A stretch of DNA of 64,000 bases from Omphalotus guepiniiformis (GCA_028554645.1 JAQOOI010000076.1:1612001-1676000); one strand, 5' to 3'. Shown: positions 1-12,998, numbered from the stretch's first letter. Program-made: numbers and translations. Notes: generated from the sequence alone by a model not told the origin.

Positions 1-2522
1 TTGTGTTCGCGGAGGGACCGACCCGATAGAGAGAATACTGATTGCTGCTCAGGGGCCCGGCCTGACATGTATATATGTAGTGACAAGGAAAGTTACCTTT
101 ATCGTGGAGGGTTACTTACATGAACCGCATCGCAGTGACTCTGGCCACGAATCACGATTGAGCGCGGGTGGCGATTCTCGGAAGCCGCTTGCACCATCGC
201 CCCAAAGCGCTTTGGCGATGTATTTTAGCGCAGCTGTTCCATCCAAAACGAGCCAAAACGTAGCTGGAAGAGCTCGACGTGATACACGTTGACGTCAATA
301 TTGAGTGAATTGTATGAAGTCGATGACTAGCCTCATCGATAGAACGCTAAGTACGGATGAACATGAAATCAGTCGAGAATCATGAATGCCAGCTGGCGTG
401 TCAAGCTTCAAGGTCCGGATATTGGATCAAGACACAATAAGTACTGGTGGGTAATCACTGACAGTGTCAGGAACGGGTCGTGGAGAAGAAAAGATAGGGC
501 GGAAGCGTATCACAGGCTGCCTCGATGCAAAGATAAACTTTACATGTAAGGTAAGTAGACGACCCGATTTCGAACTTTGCAACTGTGAATGCTGGGGATA
601 CTAGGTTCCCGGTAGCCGGATATAAAACCACAACGATGTCTTTGAGATCATTGTGCCTCCAAGTTAGATAGCGATACGACCGATGAGGAAACTATGAAGC
701 AAGAAGGTCAATGTGACGGCTTATATTCAACTAATTGTACGAGAGAACAACGCACTGGTAAAAATCCCACCTGGCGTTATTTTTTAAACCACCAATTCAT
801 ACACGCCCAAGCCGCCTTAACTTCTCGAAACCAGAAAGCTATTACCGCGTCAATGTAGGCCCTTGATAAAATAGATTTCGGTCCTTGTATGTCAAACGGA
901 GTCTGAGCGTACCTCTAGCTTTCCCGAACCAGTGATTGTGCCATAAGAAGAGCCTGATCTCTGACGAGCTGTCCTCCAATGTGACAAGGATTACTCAAAA
1001 GCCAGTGCGAATCATAGTTTGGATTGAATTTTAATGAAATTCGTGCAGATTTGGTCGATATCATTCCCTCTTGGAAAACGAATGTCAAAGATGATACGAT
1101 GGCCACCGTCTCGATTCCTTCAAGCGTCTTGTCCAACGTTATTCGCAGCGAGGAATGATCATGAACCCAAGAGGTATAATGTCGAGAGACACTGTGGCCA
1201 ATATGCGGCGGCACCGGGCAGACTTTAAGCATAACCCTAACCCTATAACTTATCTAAATCCCCAACCTTGATTTTTTTCTTTGCTTCTACGACAATCGAG
1301 TCCAACGTTCGCGTTGTATGTAGGACTGATATCATTTATACCGAAGGCATCAAATCTCGCACTTCAAAATCAAACTTCCGAGGGCACGAAGTCTGAGAGA
1401 TGATACATTGGCCGCTGGCGTCGCATTCAGCAGTCTTCAGGAGCAGTCGTATGTCTTTATCCACTGCACTAGGATACTGGTGTTGGTAGTTCACTGCCAG
1501 CTGCGAAGGTACTGTGCCCCTACGTCCATTATGATGGTCATAACTCTTACAGTAACCACTTGTTTTAGGCACCCTGAACTCGCCTTACAACGCCGGTGTG
1601 AGTAACCCGGTGCGAGTTGCTGGCCAACACAAACGGCGTCTCGAAAGAGTTGTATTTCTGCATTACGTTGCTTTATGCTATGCAATCTCAATGCGCCGCA
1701 AGAGAGGCGGGTTCCTCGCGATGAAATGAGAGCGGAGGCGTGAATGCCGGATAGACTATGAATATACGACCCACATATCATTTGGAATTGGAGTTGGAAT
1801 TGGACAAGGCAATACGAATATGGATATCCGTTTCATGGAGTGGCTCCAGCGCGCGTACGCCGGTTCACCTCATCGCTCGTACCCTCGCTCAATGATGAAC
1901 CCATTGACATCATCGGAAACAATTTCACTACCAGTGCAGGTGTATTCAATTGGTGAAGATTGACAAGTGAGGAGTGTGGGTTCCCGCCTGTTCCCGCATG
2001 GGTGCGTATGATGCCTGGCCAAGTTGTGTTCTGTTCATCTGATAGTTCGTGCATATATCAAGGTGACATCTGCTTACAGCGCCTAGCATCACTTTAGCAT
2101 CATGTACTTATGTACCTCTAAATCAAACTCACCATGTGTTCGAGTCTCTCCCGCGTTAACGTCAATCACATATGTAGGATCAACCAAAACACATGGAAGG
2201 AAGGAAGAAACATGGAAAACCTGATGTATGGACCTGGTATCTCGAAGATGGCACAACATTGGTTCTTGGTTCTTATAACATTAATCAATAATAATAACTG
2301 ATATTACTTTTGTATATAATCGAATGCAATTATGCAAGTATAATGAATTGAGGTATCTGGGTTGTGATGAATGCTTGGTCCGCAAGAGCAGCTCTGCCGC
2401 GAATAAAATTTAAAACGAAAGTTGGTTGGTTGGGTTGGTTGGGTCGTCGATCATTACATACACATACACTCATCCTACACTTCCTATTGAGCCCATTAAG
2501 AAGAATAAATACCAATGCCAGA
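1..2522. other. Gene-poor stretch, no supported gene
   Basis: Six-frame reading shows only short open frames, none with a recognisable family, coherent splice structure or codon pattern. A two-unit telomere-like motif (AACCCTAACCCT) lies at 1233-1244, and a short TTGG-rich simple repeat at about 2421-2443. The frame at 915-1232 on the minus strand has an ATG and 105 codons, but I cannot link it to a family or to neighbouring exons. Confidence 0.5.
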
Positions 2523-4812
2523 TCACCGACGAGTGAACGTCAACCGTGATGCTTCAGATCTCGTGTTCCCAGCATATGCCATATCTGAGGGGACATCGTC
2601 AGGAGGGGGGCAAGATGGACGACGAACAAAGGAAAACATATTGATTGGGGACGTGAAATTGTGTACCATGGGATTCAGGGAGGACCCTCTCAAGCTCTGA
2701 TTGTGCCTTGATAAGTTTGCCTGAGATAGTGCACCGATACCTCCGAGCTCCACATCTTGGCCTTTCTTACGATTTGGTCTAATTGGAGGTAGCGGCGCTG
2801 TAAACTCAGGCACGGAGTCGTATTCTTCTGAAGCCCACTTGTCTTCCGAGAGCGAAGTGGGCTTCCGCGTCTCGAAAGGATTCCCCTCTTGGCTAAGAAG
2901 CGAATAGTGCGTCGGTGCTGGGGATGGGCTCAGATACGTTTGATTTTGCGTGATCATGGCTATGGATTGCTCTGTTCTGCTGTGACGCGTTTCATAGAAA
3001 CTGCTAAGGTTGGCACTGCGGTGCCAAGTTTTACTCCGCGCCTCACGGGAGGCAATCTCGCCCTCAATTGATCGAGGGAAGAATATCTATACAAGAGATC
3101 AGAATGTCAGAAGGGGGGGGGACTTGTGTTAGCCACGTCACTTATCACCAAAGTGATACCGGAGGAAACAACACAGCCCACTGCCGCGATAAATGCCAGA
3201 ATGTCTATGTGCGGTTTAGCGCGCGAGCCAAAGACAGGAAATAGCCGGAATTTTACCTGTCCAGAATCCGATTTCATTGATCACAGGAGTCGGACGAACA
3301 CCGTCGGCTCCCAGAATCAAGAGGGGGACAGTAAAAAGTAGACGGAAGAACACCCGAATGACCTGGAACGAAGGAAGGTGAATGAGATTTGATATGTCGG
3401 CATACTAGATGGGTTTTGCATACATTGAGCTCGTGAAACTTGGTCAGCCTGACTACGGCTCCCTGATCAACGCCTTCAAGTTTCTGAACGATACCGCCAT
3501 CATCAGCCTCGCTTGGCTGCACGGAATAGAAATGGACATACCAGTTTTCTCAAGAAGCTCGGGAACGTCCAGCTATATGTCACATAGTCAGATATATCGA
3601 AATAAATGCAAAATTGATGGACAACGTCCAGAGGATAGGCAGGAACCAAAGGGTGAGAGACAAACTTCCCAAGCTACCAGCCAGGAATATATAAGCCTCT
3701 GACTATTGATATCATTTGATAAACGCTCAAGATAAGTATAATTGAATCCGGGCAAATACAAGAAAGGCACCACCGACCTTGAGAGGGTTAGATCGAGTGA
3801 ATATGGAAATGAGAGGCATGTATGCAATTGCCACTAAGGATCCCACAACCCAAGTTTTGAAGTACAGGCTCTTAAACCAGTCCTGCTGTGCTGACCCTGC
3901 ATTCACGAGGAAAAGCCAGAAACAAAGCTCTATACTATTTTTGAGTTCTTTATGATGATACGGAAGGAAGGAAGTGGGGCAAACCTTCCAAGTGGGTTAC
4001 CCTGCGAAACAATTGATTAGGCGATACAGAGATCCAGAAGATTGGACTCTACATACATCTCCATGCTCCATGCTATTGCGAACATCAGGTCTAGAGGGAA
4101 TATAGCTCTCTGATATCCCGGGCTCCATAGCTGATACGGCTTTGGGATGACTGAAACATGCAAAAGATTGATATGGAACGAGAAGCCATGAGGAGCGAAA
4201 CATACCACCGAAGAATGGTAGGTCCACATAGCCCTCTTGATATTTGATAGCAGCGAACCCTATCGCATATGCCATGATCAAGGGTACACTTAGCAAGTAT
4301 GAGTACTATAAACTCATAATGAGCAACTGGTACTGTATTAACGCGCTGCCAGTACTCACCGTCATGATCCGCTTGAAAGCCCCCGAATAAGGTCCATGAT
4401 TCCACCTGTTACCTCTCGGTGAATACTGAATGAATTCCATAGCTTAACGTCGAACACACTTCAAGCATTTGAATCTGTCAAAGGACCAAAGATGGTACAC
4501 AAGAAATCCCCCCAGCTGAAGAGGGGAGCTTGGCGTGAATTGCCATAACCGGAAGCTATATGAAAAGAGCGACATACCGCGGTAGATAGTAAAGCCCACG
4601 CCAGGTAGCTTTGAGGGGATGTATGGCACATAATTCGAAGCAAGAAAGGAGTGAAGGAGTGAAGGAAGCTCTAACCGGTGAGCTGGCCTATTTACGATGG
4701 GACCGGCGAGCCCAAGAAGACAGAAGAAACACTTGAGACCTTTGGGGCACGGGTCTATATTTATGAGGGGGACCGCATGACGAATCTTGATTGATTTGCT
4801 TTGATTCGGGTA
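2523..4812 (-). CDS. Multi-pass fungal membrane protein, unknown function
   Basis: About ten exons on the minus strand can be chained by GT-AG introns with phase closure. Visible segments in order: a Cys-rich exon (about 4812-4568), a hydrophobic exon around VPLIMAYAIGFAAIKYQ (about 4317-4208), LDLMFAIAWSMEM, VTHLEELCFWLFLVNAG (3895-3785), a helix WVVGSLVAIAYMPLISIF, then IFLAGSLGSLSLTLWFLPIL, VVRLTKFHELN, VIRVFFRLLFTVPLLILGAD, ILAFIAAVGCVVSSGITL and IFFPRSIEGEIASREARS. A hydrophilic tail of about 150 residues ends at 2523. That gives roughly six to seven transmembrane helices and a cytosolic tail. The arrangement resembles an uncharacterised fungal 7-TM-like family; no GPCR signature is clear enough to name it. 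The 5' end is not fixed: an exon around 4870-4960 (ending HTVDFPAAEPV) may belong to it. Confidence 0.7.
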
Positions 4813-5128
4813 CTAGGTCCTGGCCATCAAAACAAACTTACAAGAAGCACTTTAACCCATTAGACGGGCTCGGCTGCGGGGAAATCTACAGTGTGGCTGA
4901 GCAAAACTCGCATGGCCTTTGCCCAAATGATATGTAGCAACCCCTTGACTCGTTTGTACTGGATGACTGCCTGCAGGGATTGAAGATGTCAGAAGCGTAG
5001 ATGGGTATGGAATTCAGTTATCTAAACATGCATGGTTCTGTCAACGTACCCTTCTGATATTGTGGGAGTAGCACCCACAAGATCCCCTACAACAAGTCGG
5101 AGTATGTTCCTGATATCACACCGAAAAT

Positions 5129-5256
5129 AGATGAGATTAATCAACACAAAAACTTTTTAGAAAATTAAAGCGCCCCCGGCGGGACTACTATATATGGGAA
5201 TCCCGCCGGGGGCGCTTTAATTTTCTAAAAAGTTTTTTCTTTTATTAATCTCATTT
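5129..5256. repeat. Long near-perfect hairpin (foldback/MITE-like)
   Basis: Two 56-nt arms, 5129-5184 and 5201-5256, are inverted repeats around a 16-nt loop containing TATATA. The inner 37 bp (5148-5184 with 5201-5237) pair perfectly. The loop-proximal part is very GC-rich (a CCCCCGGCGGGA core) and the outer part is AT-rich. No clear target-site duplication was found. It lies between the membrane-protein gene and the ankyrin gene. It could be a foldback transposon remnant or a transcribed hairpin; the sequence alone does not decide. Confidence 0.85.
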
Positions 5257-5643
5257 CTTTCCCGTGTGTATAGTGGGTCAGCCGTGCGCGTAACAGAAAA
5301 TACAGGGGGTTGGAACTGGGTTGGAACATGAAAATTCGGCGTTTCCTGATCCGTTAGCAAACAGCCCGGCAGCGGCTGAGCTTCTCGTCGGAACTCTAAG
5401 TATGCTTGTCTGACAAAAAAGACGAGTGCTTGCGCGTTCTGTCCCTTTACTGGCGAATAATGAATCGTACCTTGAAGGTAATAATTATTGGCAAGAGGGC
5501 TTAGTCTGGCTTAGTGAGCAAATACCAGACTTGGTGGTAAATGATTCGTCAACAGCAACAAATATCACTCCTCCGCTCATCCATCACCACCGCAAATTTG
5601 GGGCAAATCCAATCCATAAATCCATATCATTAGATCAGTCGGT

Positions 5644-6278
5644 ATGAGCCCACTCACGAGTGAAGAAAAAGACGATATTCTTCTGGCATGCAGATACGGT
5701 GACTTAGACGACGTCCAAACATTCCTAAAAAATCATAATATCGAGGCTCTTTCAGAAATTCGAGATGAAAATGGCAACTCAGTGCTTCATATGATATGTG
5801 GGAACGGGCATGCTGGTCAGCCTCTATATTTTACAGTCTCTATGACAAAGTATAGATAGAAATTCAACGATACTTGTCTGTAGATCTTCTTGATTATCTG
5901 CTACCAAGTATACCTTGTTCTCTGTTGTCTGTTCAGAACAACTCTGGATCGACAGCTCTACATTGGGCGGCGCTCAACTCCCACTTATCCGTCGTTCAAA
6001 CCCTAGTTCAGTTTCCATCTGGACCAGGTGTTGATCTCATCGATATAAAAAACAATGCAGGGCACTCACCCCTCGCAGAAGCTGAATTTGCTGGCTGGGA
6101 AGAAGGCGCGAAATGGTTAACGGAGGTTATGAATTTGGATACAGAGCAGGCAGTGACGGAAGAGGATGGTGCCGAGGCCTTGGATGATTCAGAAAAGATT
6201 GATTCTGGGCAGGATATCCAAGTGGAGATTGAGGATGCGGATGGGCAAATCGCGAAGATGACCATTGGTGGTACGTAG
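5644..6278 (+). CDS. YAR1-like ankyrin-repeat protein (188 aa)
   Basis: Two exons, 5644-5815 and 5884-6278, separated by a 68-nt GT-AG intron; phase closes to 188 residues. The N-terminus (SEEKDDILLACRYGDLDDVQ) is an ankyrin helix pair. It is followed by repeats around GNSVLHMICGNGHA, GSTALHWAALNSHLSVVQ and NAGHSPLAEAEFAGWEEGAK, then an acidic C-terminal tail. This size, the two to four ankyrin repeats and the acidic tail match fungal Yar1, the cytosolic chaperone of ribosomal protein Rps3 in small-subunit biogenesis. The Yar1 assignment is inference from architecture; the ankyrin fold is clear. The start is the first ATG, and the frame is closed upstream. Confidence 0.85.
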
Positions 6279-8736
6279 TGGAAGGGTCGGGTCGTCGGTT
6301 GGGATGGGAATAGTCGCACACACATCCTTCGGGCCTTCGTTGAACGATGGCGTCAACGTTCTGCATAACAACTGCCCATCTGATCTTGTGCGCCGATGTG
6401 TCATCTAAGCAGACATTTCTCGCTCGAATGCTATTCGGATCCTGATATGTTCGATTCATTCAAGCCACCCAGATGGCTGTTGACCACGTCTATCCAAGCC
6501 ATATTTATGGAAGCGTTGTTCGTGTCCATGGTCCCATCCATCGAAAGAGCCACCTGCTCGGACTCCATCATAGAGACATTATATCCCCTGTAACATCAAT
6601 CATCATGATTCATACAAAAATTTCCGACGATCCTACGTACTCCGATAACTTATACTCGTCGTGCGATACTCGCGATAAATCATTTCCAAAGAGACATTTA
6701 CGTGGGGTGTGTACTGCAGTGCATAGTATGTATTTACTGACACGGAGATACCCAATTCAGCACTATAAAACAGCCCTATTATGTTTTCAGGTCCTCAAGT
6801 TGTTTAAACGTTCAGCCTTCAAAGCGCTGAACTCGGACTTCCCGCATATATCATTGAAACAGGGCAAAGGCAAAGCAAGCCCGAGCGGAGGCCGGAAGGC
6901 GGGATGTTCTAGACTATCCCTAACCTGAAGGCACTCCAACGGGATGCGGGAACTCGCCTGATGTCGCAGTATCTTACCCAGGCCGCCGCGCCATTACCGT
7001 AAAGAACAACTCCATTACGCGTGTTGTTTACACCGTGAATGCAGGTACTGTCTAGACCATGACACGAGTTGATTCACTTGGATACAGATGAATGACATCT
7101 TCCTCCAAGGTCCCAGTAGAGCAAATGTACCTTTTCCTCCGGTGATGCGCTCTCAATGAGTCTTTGGGCGGCTGAGTGTATTGGTGAATCATGATGTTAT
7201 CGGTTTTCCTGCATTCCACAGCATTCAACCCGTCAGTTCAAACCTGCGCTCGCATGTCCAAAACAAGTATCTTCAGTTGAGGCTGTCTGTAACTAAAGTG
7301 TCAATTATGGACACTGAGCGATGAGCGATGAACATTTGATGTTCCGTATTGAAAGAAAACTCACACTAATGTACTTACAATCTCGCTTCAATTTTCACTG
7401 GAAAATCATTCCAATCCATCAGCTAATACTTAGCCTTCAATTGACATACAGCATGATCGGGTATGCCAGTTCTAAAATCTGAGATGAACCTGCTAGACCG
7501 CGTGCAGGTTTAGACTCCAGAGATTCAGGCTGTGGAGGTATCGGCAAGGTCAAAGCGATATATTTCGATCACATGATCTCTAATTCAGCCACACGCATAT
7601 GGATCGACGATGATGTCGGCACGCCTATCGGGCTAGCATTCGTTCTCCTTTCACGTCGGTCTATACTAAAATCTTTCAGCAAGATATATGATAGCACCCA
7701 TGGTTTTTTCAATGAATTCACGAAAGCTGGGGGCTGCTCAACCTCTTCTCACCTCGCCGATGTCAGATCTGATAGAAGGGATCAAAAATCAGACAAAAAT
7801 ATTCAAACGTCCATGCTCATCCATGCTCATCGCATCTCACCTTTCTCATCCCCGTATACATCCTCAGCGCAACTGACGCGGAGCGTACTTTGTCACGATG
7901 GAAACACACTGCAAGCCTTAGGCCTGTAGTACTACTACTAGAGAGTGTCTATGGAAATGTGTTGTCAACGGTACGCATACAATTGCTAGCTCCCCGATAG
8001 TACATAAGAGCAAAGGTCTTTACTTCCGCCCGTTATAAATGCCCTACAGGGCTTTCATGATCAACTACTGTCACTTCTTCCCTGCGAAATTCATGGATTC
8101 TTTTGAGCGCCTCTTGTCTTACCAGTGTCTACCAAAGCTTTAACTATCCCCCCGTTTCTTCCGGAAATTCAAGAACATAATTGGTGATTGTGCGTGCGTA
8201 TATACCAGTACATAACGCACAGCGCTCAGTGTGTGCCGAAACAGGAGGATCGCCTTAACGCTCGTGTACAGCCACACATCAAATGTTTAGAGTTCACGAA
8301 TCACGGGAACAAATATGAAATCCGCCCGCTTACAAAGCATAAGGGCGGCCGAATGCAAAGGGGGGGGGCCTTTCGGAAATGCAATGGATAATTTATCGGC
8401 TCTAGAGTCGACTATACTCTCAACCGGGAAACTGGGCCAAACTGTTTCAACTTTTGAAAGCAAATATGTGGATAAGCAGCAAGTTTTTGGTGAAGGGTGG
8501 TATTGGAAGATGGCCTTCTCATGCCGTCGCTTCTTACCGTGGTCCGAACAAACTCATACACAGCCAATCGCTTTACCCGGAACGAATGGGAGGGGACGCT
8601 GATGATCCAACGAACAGCCTTAAACCTTGCTTTAGTTGGACGACAGACAGCTTGTTGCTCGATCTCTTCTTCTTCTTCTCCTTGTTCTTCTTCTTCTTTC
8701 TTCACTTCATTTCCTGGAACATTTTACTAGCCTCGA
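6279..8736. other. Intergenic, no supported gene
   Basis: Only short, unconnected open frames occur on both strands; none shows a family motif or splice-consistent chain. The last 100 bases before 8737 are a pyrimidine-rich CTT/TTC stretch (about 8650-8700), plausible as promoter or 5' leader of the F-BAR gene. Confidence 0.5.
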
Positions 8737-10579
8737 ATGGCTGTAAGAACACAGGCATCCACGTCCTCTCTGTCAAAGTACGCTAGTGCGAAGTCGCCGG
8801 GTGTAGATCTATACAATGGCAGCACATCGAGGGATTTTTGTAATTCGTTTTGGGGTGTTGGAGATGCTGGACCCAATATTCTTTTTGCGAGGATGAGAGG
8901 AGCTGCACGTACGACTGATAATCTTAGGAATTTTTGGAAGGAGAGGTATGTATGGTGTATTTGCATTCGTACTTCGCCACGAATGACACCTCATTGACTT
9001 ATCTGATCAGGTCGGCCATCGAAGAAGATTATGCTCGAAAGTTACATGCATTGTCTCGGATGACGTTAGGGAAGGATGAGATTGGGTTGGTTTTCAATTG
9101 TCAACCTTCTTCATGGTAGACAGGCTCATCGAACTTATAGGGAACTTCGTAATGCGCTCGATACATTATCACTCGAAACTGAGAAGCAAGCCAACACGCA
9201 TCTACAGCTTGCTTCCCAGATACGTTCAGAGATGGAAGTTCCCACCACAGCTCTACTGAACAAGCAAATCGAATATCGGAGGACAGTCCAGGGACCCGTA
9301 GAAAAGAAATTCAAAAATAAGCTCTCGCAAGAGTCTTATGTTGTTAAAGCGCGGGAGAAGTACATGGGGGACTGTGTGCGGATTGGACTGTACACTCAGC
9401 AGATCGAACATCCGACAGCGGGTACTGATGTGGACAAGATACGTCCCAAGTTAAGAAGAGCAGAGCAGACTGTGGCGGCGAATGAAAAGGATTACGCTAA
9501 TTTTTGTAAGACGTTGGCGGATATGTTGCCGAGTTGGGAAGAGGACTGGAAGAATTACTGCGATTCATGTCAGGATTTAGAGGAAGAAAGGCTGGATTTC
9601 ATGAAGGATAATGTTTGGGCTTATGCAAATGCAGTTTCGACAGTCTGTGTTGTTGATGACGAGTCGTGCGTTTCTTGTGATCTTTGTTTGACATGGGGGC
9701 AGGGTGGATTGATTCTTGTTTCTGACGAGTCGTGCGAGACCGTCCGCACGGTCCTTGATCAATTGGAGACCGACCGTGATATGGTCAATTTCGTACAAGA
9801 GTACGGTACGGGGAACTCTATACCCAAAGCTCCCGAGTTCACACCATACTCGAGTGGTCAGGATGCTTCAGCTTCTTCAACTTCGTTACCTGGGAGCATA
9901 CCACCAATGACAACGTCTACTCATTCCGCGCGTTTCACACGCACATCTCGAAGACCAGCGGCGGCTCCTCCATATCAACCACCACCTCCCGCGACAATAA
10001 CACCTGCAACTCCTGAACAAACACCCGTTAAGCAACCTTTGGTTAGCAATACGAAACGCGGACCAGATCCTCCTTCTCCTACAATGAATGGTGTTGGTTC
10101 TTCTGCTCCCGCCCCTGCACCCATTCCGCCGCCCGTGGTGCAAGCACCTCCGCCGTCAAGCTATCAACCACGGAATCCTCCTCCTCCGGAGAATATACCC
10201 CCAACAGGCACCTCCAACGGTCGACGGAATCGTGAATCTTTACCTCCACAGCCTGTAAGCCAACAGGTACCATCTGCAACACCGCCTACGACGAACGGAA
10301 ATCATGGGGGAGGTACTGGTGATAAAAGAATTCTTTTCTATGGTGAGTTTCTACCGGGATTTGATGCTGAAAATCATGATTGATGGTTTTGTTTTTACAG
10401 TGGAGGCTATGTATGATTATGTTGCGACGATTGATGAAGAGTTTAGTTTCCAGGCTGGAGATATTATTGCTGTGACTGAGATACCGGATGATGGATGGTG
10501 GAGTGGTGAGCTCTTGGACGAAGCGCGGAGGGAAGAGGGAAGACATGTTTTCCCGAGCAATTTTGTTCGTCTGTTTTAA
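8737..10579 (+). CDS. F-BAR/SH3 cytokinesis-type protein, short paralogue (534-554 aa)
   Basis: Exons 8737-8945, 9011-9085, 9141-10342 and 10401-10579. The N-terminal third is an FCH/F-BAR domain: DFCNSFWGVGDAGPNILFAR, SAIEEDYARKLHALSRMTLG, then a long coiled coil ending in FMKDNVWAYANAVSTVCV. A Pro/Ser-rich linker of about 200 residues follows, and the protein ends in an SH3 domain (YDYVATIDEEFSFQAGDIIA, DDGWWSGEL, FPSNFVRLF). This is the Cdc15/Imp2/Hof1 architecture: membrane-curving scaffolds of the division site that recruit partners through the SH3 domain. The second intron was placed by the paralogue at 56-60 kb, giving G-E-L-R across the junction. A third intron is expected after VVDDE, but its donor is not canonical. 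Reading through 9670-9729 adds 20 residues in frame; removing it with a GTTTCT donor gives 534 aa. Confidence 0.9.
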
Positions 10580-11460
10580 AATGTCTGCTGGGGGAATACG
10601 TTGATTACATACTATTATTTTATTCCATGCATGGGCTACGGTGTATTTCTGCTCAGTGGATTACTCTGGGTATTAGTATCTATTATAATTTATACAACCA
10701 CGTACTGCTGCTCTATACTAAAGTCTAAATGGATGTAAGTATCACCATTATCATTATGTAATTTCTTAAGGGTAACCAACTTCAAAGAATCAATTACTTC
10801 AGTAGGCCTAGGTCCATAACAGTGATTTTCATTTCTTGTTTCTCCACTTTTGAATTCCTTTGTTTCGTTTTTTCTAGAACTCAAGGAGCGCTGAGTAGCG
10901 CTGAGTTCGCTGCTATAGCTTTTGGCAGCAAGAATGCCGAAAAAGAGAGAATGACAAATTCAATTGGAAAACGTGCACAGAGCGCTTGAAGGGGCCGGCT
11001 ACGACTTTTGACTGGCAGCGCTTAGAACCCCCCTCCTTTGTTTCCCTTTGTACTCACCGCCCACACGCTGCACATTGCCCAAACGATTTAGACCTTTTCT
11101 TGGGCTTGTTACGCCTTTTCTAGGCGTAACTTGTATTCAACTCTATTTCAATTGACTGAACTTTGTGCTTAAACCGCAAGGACATCATCAGTTTTTTGCG
11201 AGGATTGCACAACCCCCCCAAGACACACCCCCCTTGTCCCCCTTTTCTTTCTTGCCAAAAACAATGCTCGCTTGGACCTTTACACCTCACAAGGAATCAC
11301 CGTCTTTTGTTAAATTACACCACGAGTCTTGATAAAGCACCCCCTTTCTTTGTCCCTCCTCATACGGACTTTCCGAATCGAAAGCACTGAAATCGTCGCC
11401 ACAAGTCAGAGTCATTCATTTTTCATTCCATACGCCAACCACAGAGGACTGTAGTAACCA
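10580..11460. other. Intergenic; probable promoter of the next gene
   Basis: No coding evidence on either strand. A C-rich, T-rich pyrimidine region (11160-11400) precedes the start at 11461, as is common for fungal 5' leaders. No TATA element stands out. Confidence 0.45.
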
Positions 11461-12998
11461 ATGTCTACCTCGGATTTATCTTCATTTAGACCGCTCTTGA
11501 ATTTCGGTCGACGAAGTCGTATACAGTCGACAGAGGCGGCGTCTGCAAATGTACTTTCACCACTCAGCTTGGATGCCAGAAGTCCAGTTCGGCCTGCTTT
11601 CGCTGCTGCTCCTCCTCCTAATCCTGCTCCTACTGTGACCTACCATTCTAATCAGCTTGGTCTGTTTGACGGTGGCACCGAGGATCCTCTCTTCAGTGCA
11701 GCTTCACCCAAATTCGCTGACGCCTTCCCTCATTTGGCTCCAAACAAATCTTCAGCTCCGGCGTCGGCGTCTAACCCGCCACCGAAAAAACGCTTACGCG
11801 TTCAAGACTACGAAAGGGTTGGTGGATGGATGAAGGATGAGCTCGGGAGGGACCAATATATCGAGACCGGCCGAATTGAGGAAGTCGGTGACGATTACGA
11901 TGACGATAGCGATGGCGCTGGTATTATCCAACGCCTTGAACATACTCCCTTACCAATAACCGCGACACCACCACCTAGACCTATTCTTCCTGTACATGAT
12001 TTTCTCCCGGGAACTCCGACGGCATTTTCGATTCCGGATATGTCTTCGAGTTTTAATCTTGGGAGAATTATGAGTATTGGGTCTGCACCTTTATTAAGTA
12101 TTCAGGAGTCTACGTCTCCTGTTGCTGATGTTGTCAGTTCAACATTCACACCACCACCGCCACCACCACCACAATGTCCTCCAGCAGGGAGTGACACTGA
12201 AACACGGCCACCTTCCATCCCACGAAAATCAGAAACTGAAAATATAGCCCCTGCGCTGGCACATAGCGATGAATCTATGGTCGAAGCAAATCTTTTGACA
12301 ATTGAAGGGTTGTCTGCTGAAGTCGAGGTTATTCGTACGGTAAGGGGAATTTCCGAGGTTTCGCTGTTGAATATATGCTCATACTATGATAGAGTTTTAC
12401 CGCCATGTCTTCCCAACAAGACGTCCGACGACATATTGAAATGTGTTCTCGAATCGAAGAGTCTCTTTTTCGCGTACAGAATGTTCTAATACGTCGACGA
12501 GGATTGCCTGAAGAACATTGGGATTTCTTCTCTACGTTTTCTCGTTCTAAATATGAAGAAAGATTGTACTCTCTACAACGGTGAATTAGTCTTCTTTTTG
12601 TTGTCATTCCATCCCCGCGTCATAGTGGACTGACTAATCTTGAAATAGATGTCTACGGAGGTTAGGTGCTATGTCACGGCGGAAGATACACCTTGAATCA
12701 AGCAAGCTAGGCGATGTGCTAAAGAAGCTTGAAGAGCATTATCAAAAATTATCGGATGTTGCGGACAAGTTAGATGTACGTAGGACGTCTCTCTTTTCGT
12801 TGTCAAAGAGGCAACAAATACTAACGAGACCCGTCGCCACAGGCTACATTCGATCGCCTAAAACTTCGCTATCTGTATACAACAGCTTCGAAACTCACGG
12901 AAGAAGCTAATCATTCTCGGTCGATATATCTTGCTGCACGTGAGCTGTATCTACATCGTAGTTCTGAGGGAAAACGAAAACGATCTGGGAAGCGTTGA
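11461..12998 (+). CDS. Unknown coiled-coil protein (449 aa)
   Basis: Four exons: 11461-12339, 12393-12580, 12649-12775 and 12843-12998. Introns are 53, 68 and 67 nt, all GT-AG, and phases close to 449 residues. The N-terminal half is low complexity (Pro, Ser, Ala) with one ordered patch, KKRLRVQDYERVGGWMKDEL, and an acidic run (DDYDDDSDGAG). The C-terminal half is charged and helical, with heptad-like stretches (SSKLGDVLKKLEEHYQKLSD, DKLDATFDRLKLRYLYTTAS). It ends in a basic cluster (GKRKRSGKR) that could act as a nuclear signal. I do not recognise the family. The exon chain makes it a convincing gene despite the unknown function. Confidence 0.75.

Noticed and set aside
915..1232. 105-codon minus-strand frame with ATG
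   Set aside because: No recognisable family, no adjoining exons, and overlapping frames of similar length; left as unsupported.
1233..1244. Telomere end or internal telomere at the left edge
   Set aside because: Only two CCCTAA units; the same motif occurs by chance in the chromovirus LTR.
3325..3350. Possible one-base frameshift in the multi-pass membrane protein
   Set aside because: A recount of the homopolymer (GTAAAAAGTA, five As) keeps the exon fully in frame through FFRLLFTVPLLIL.
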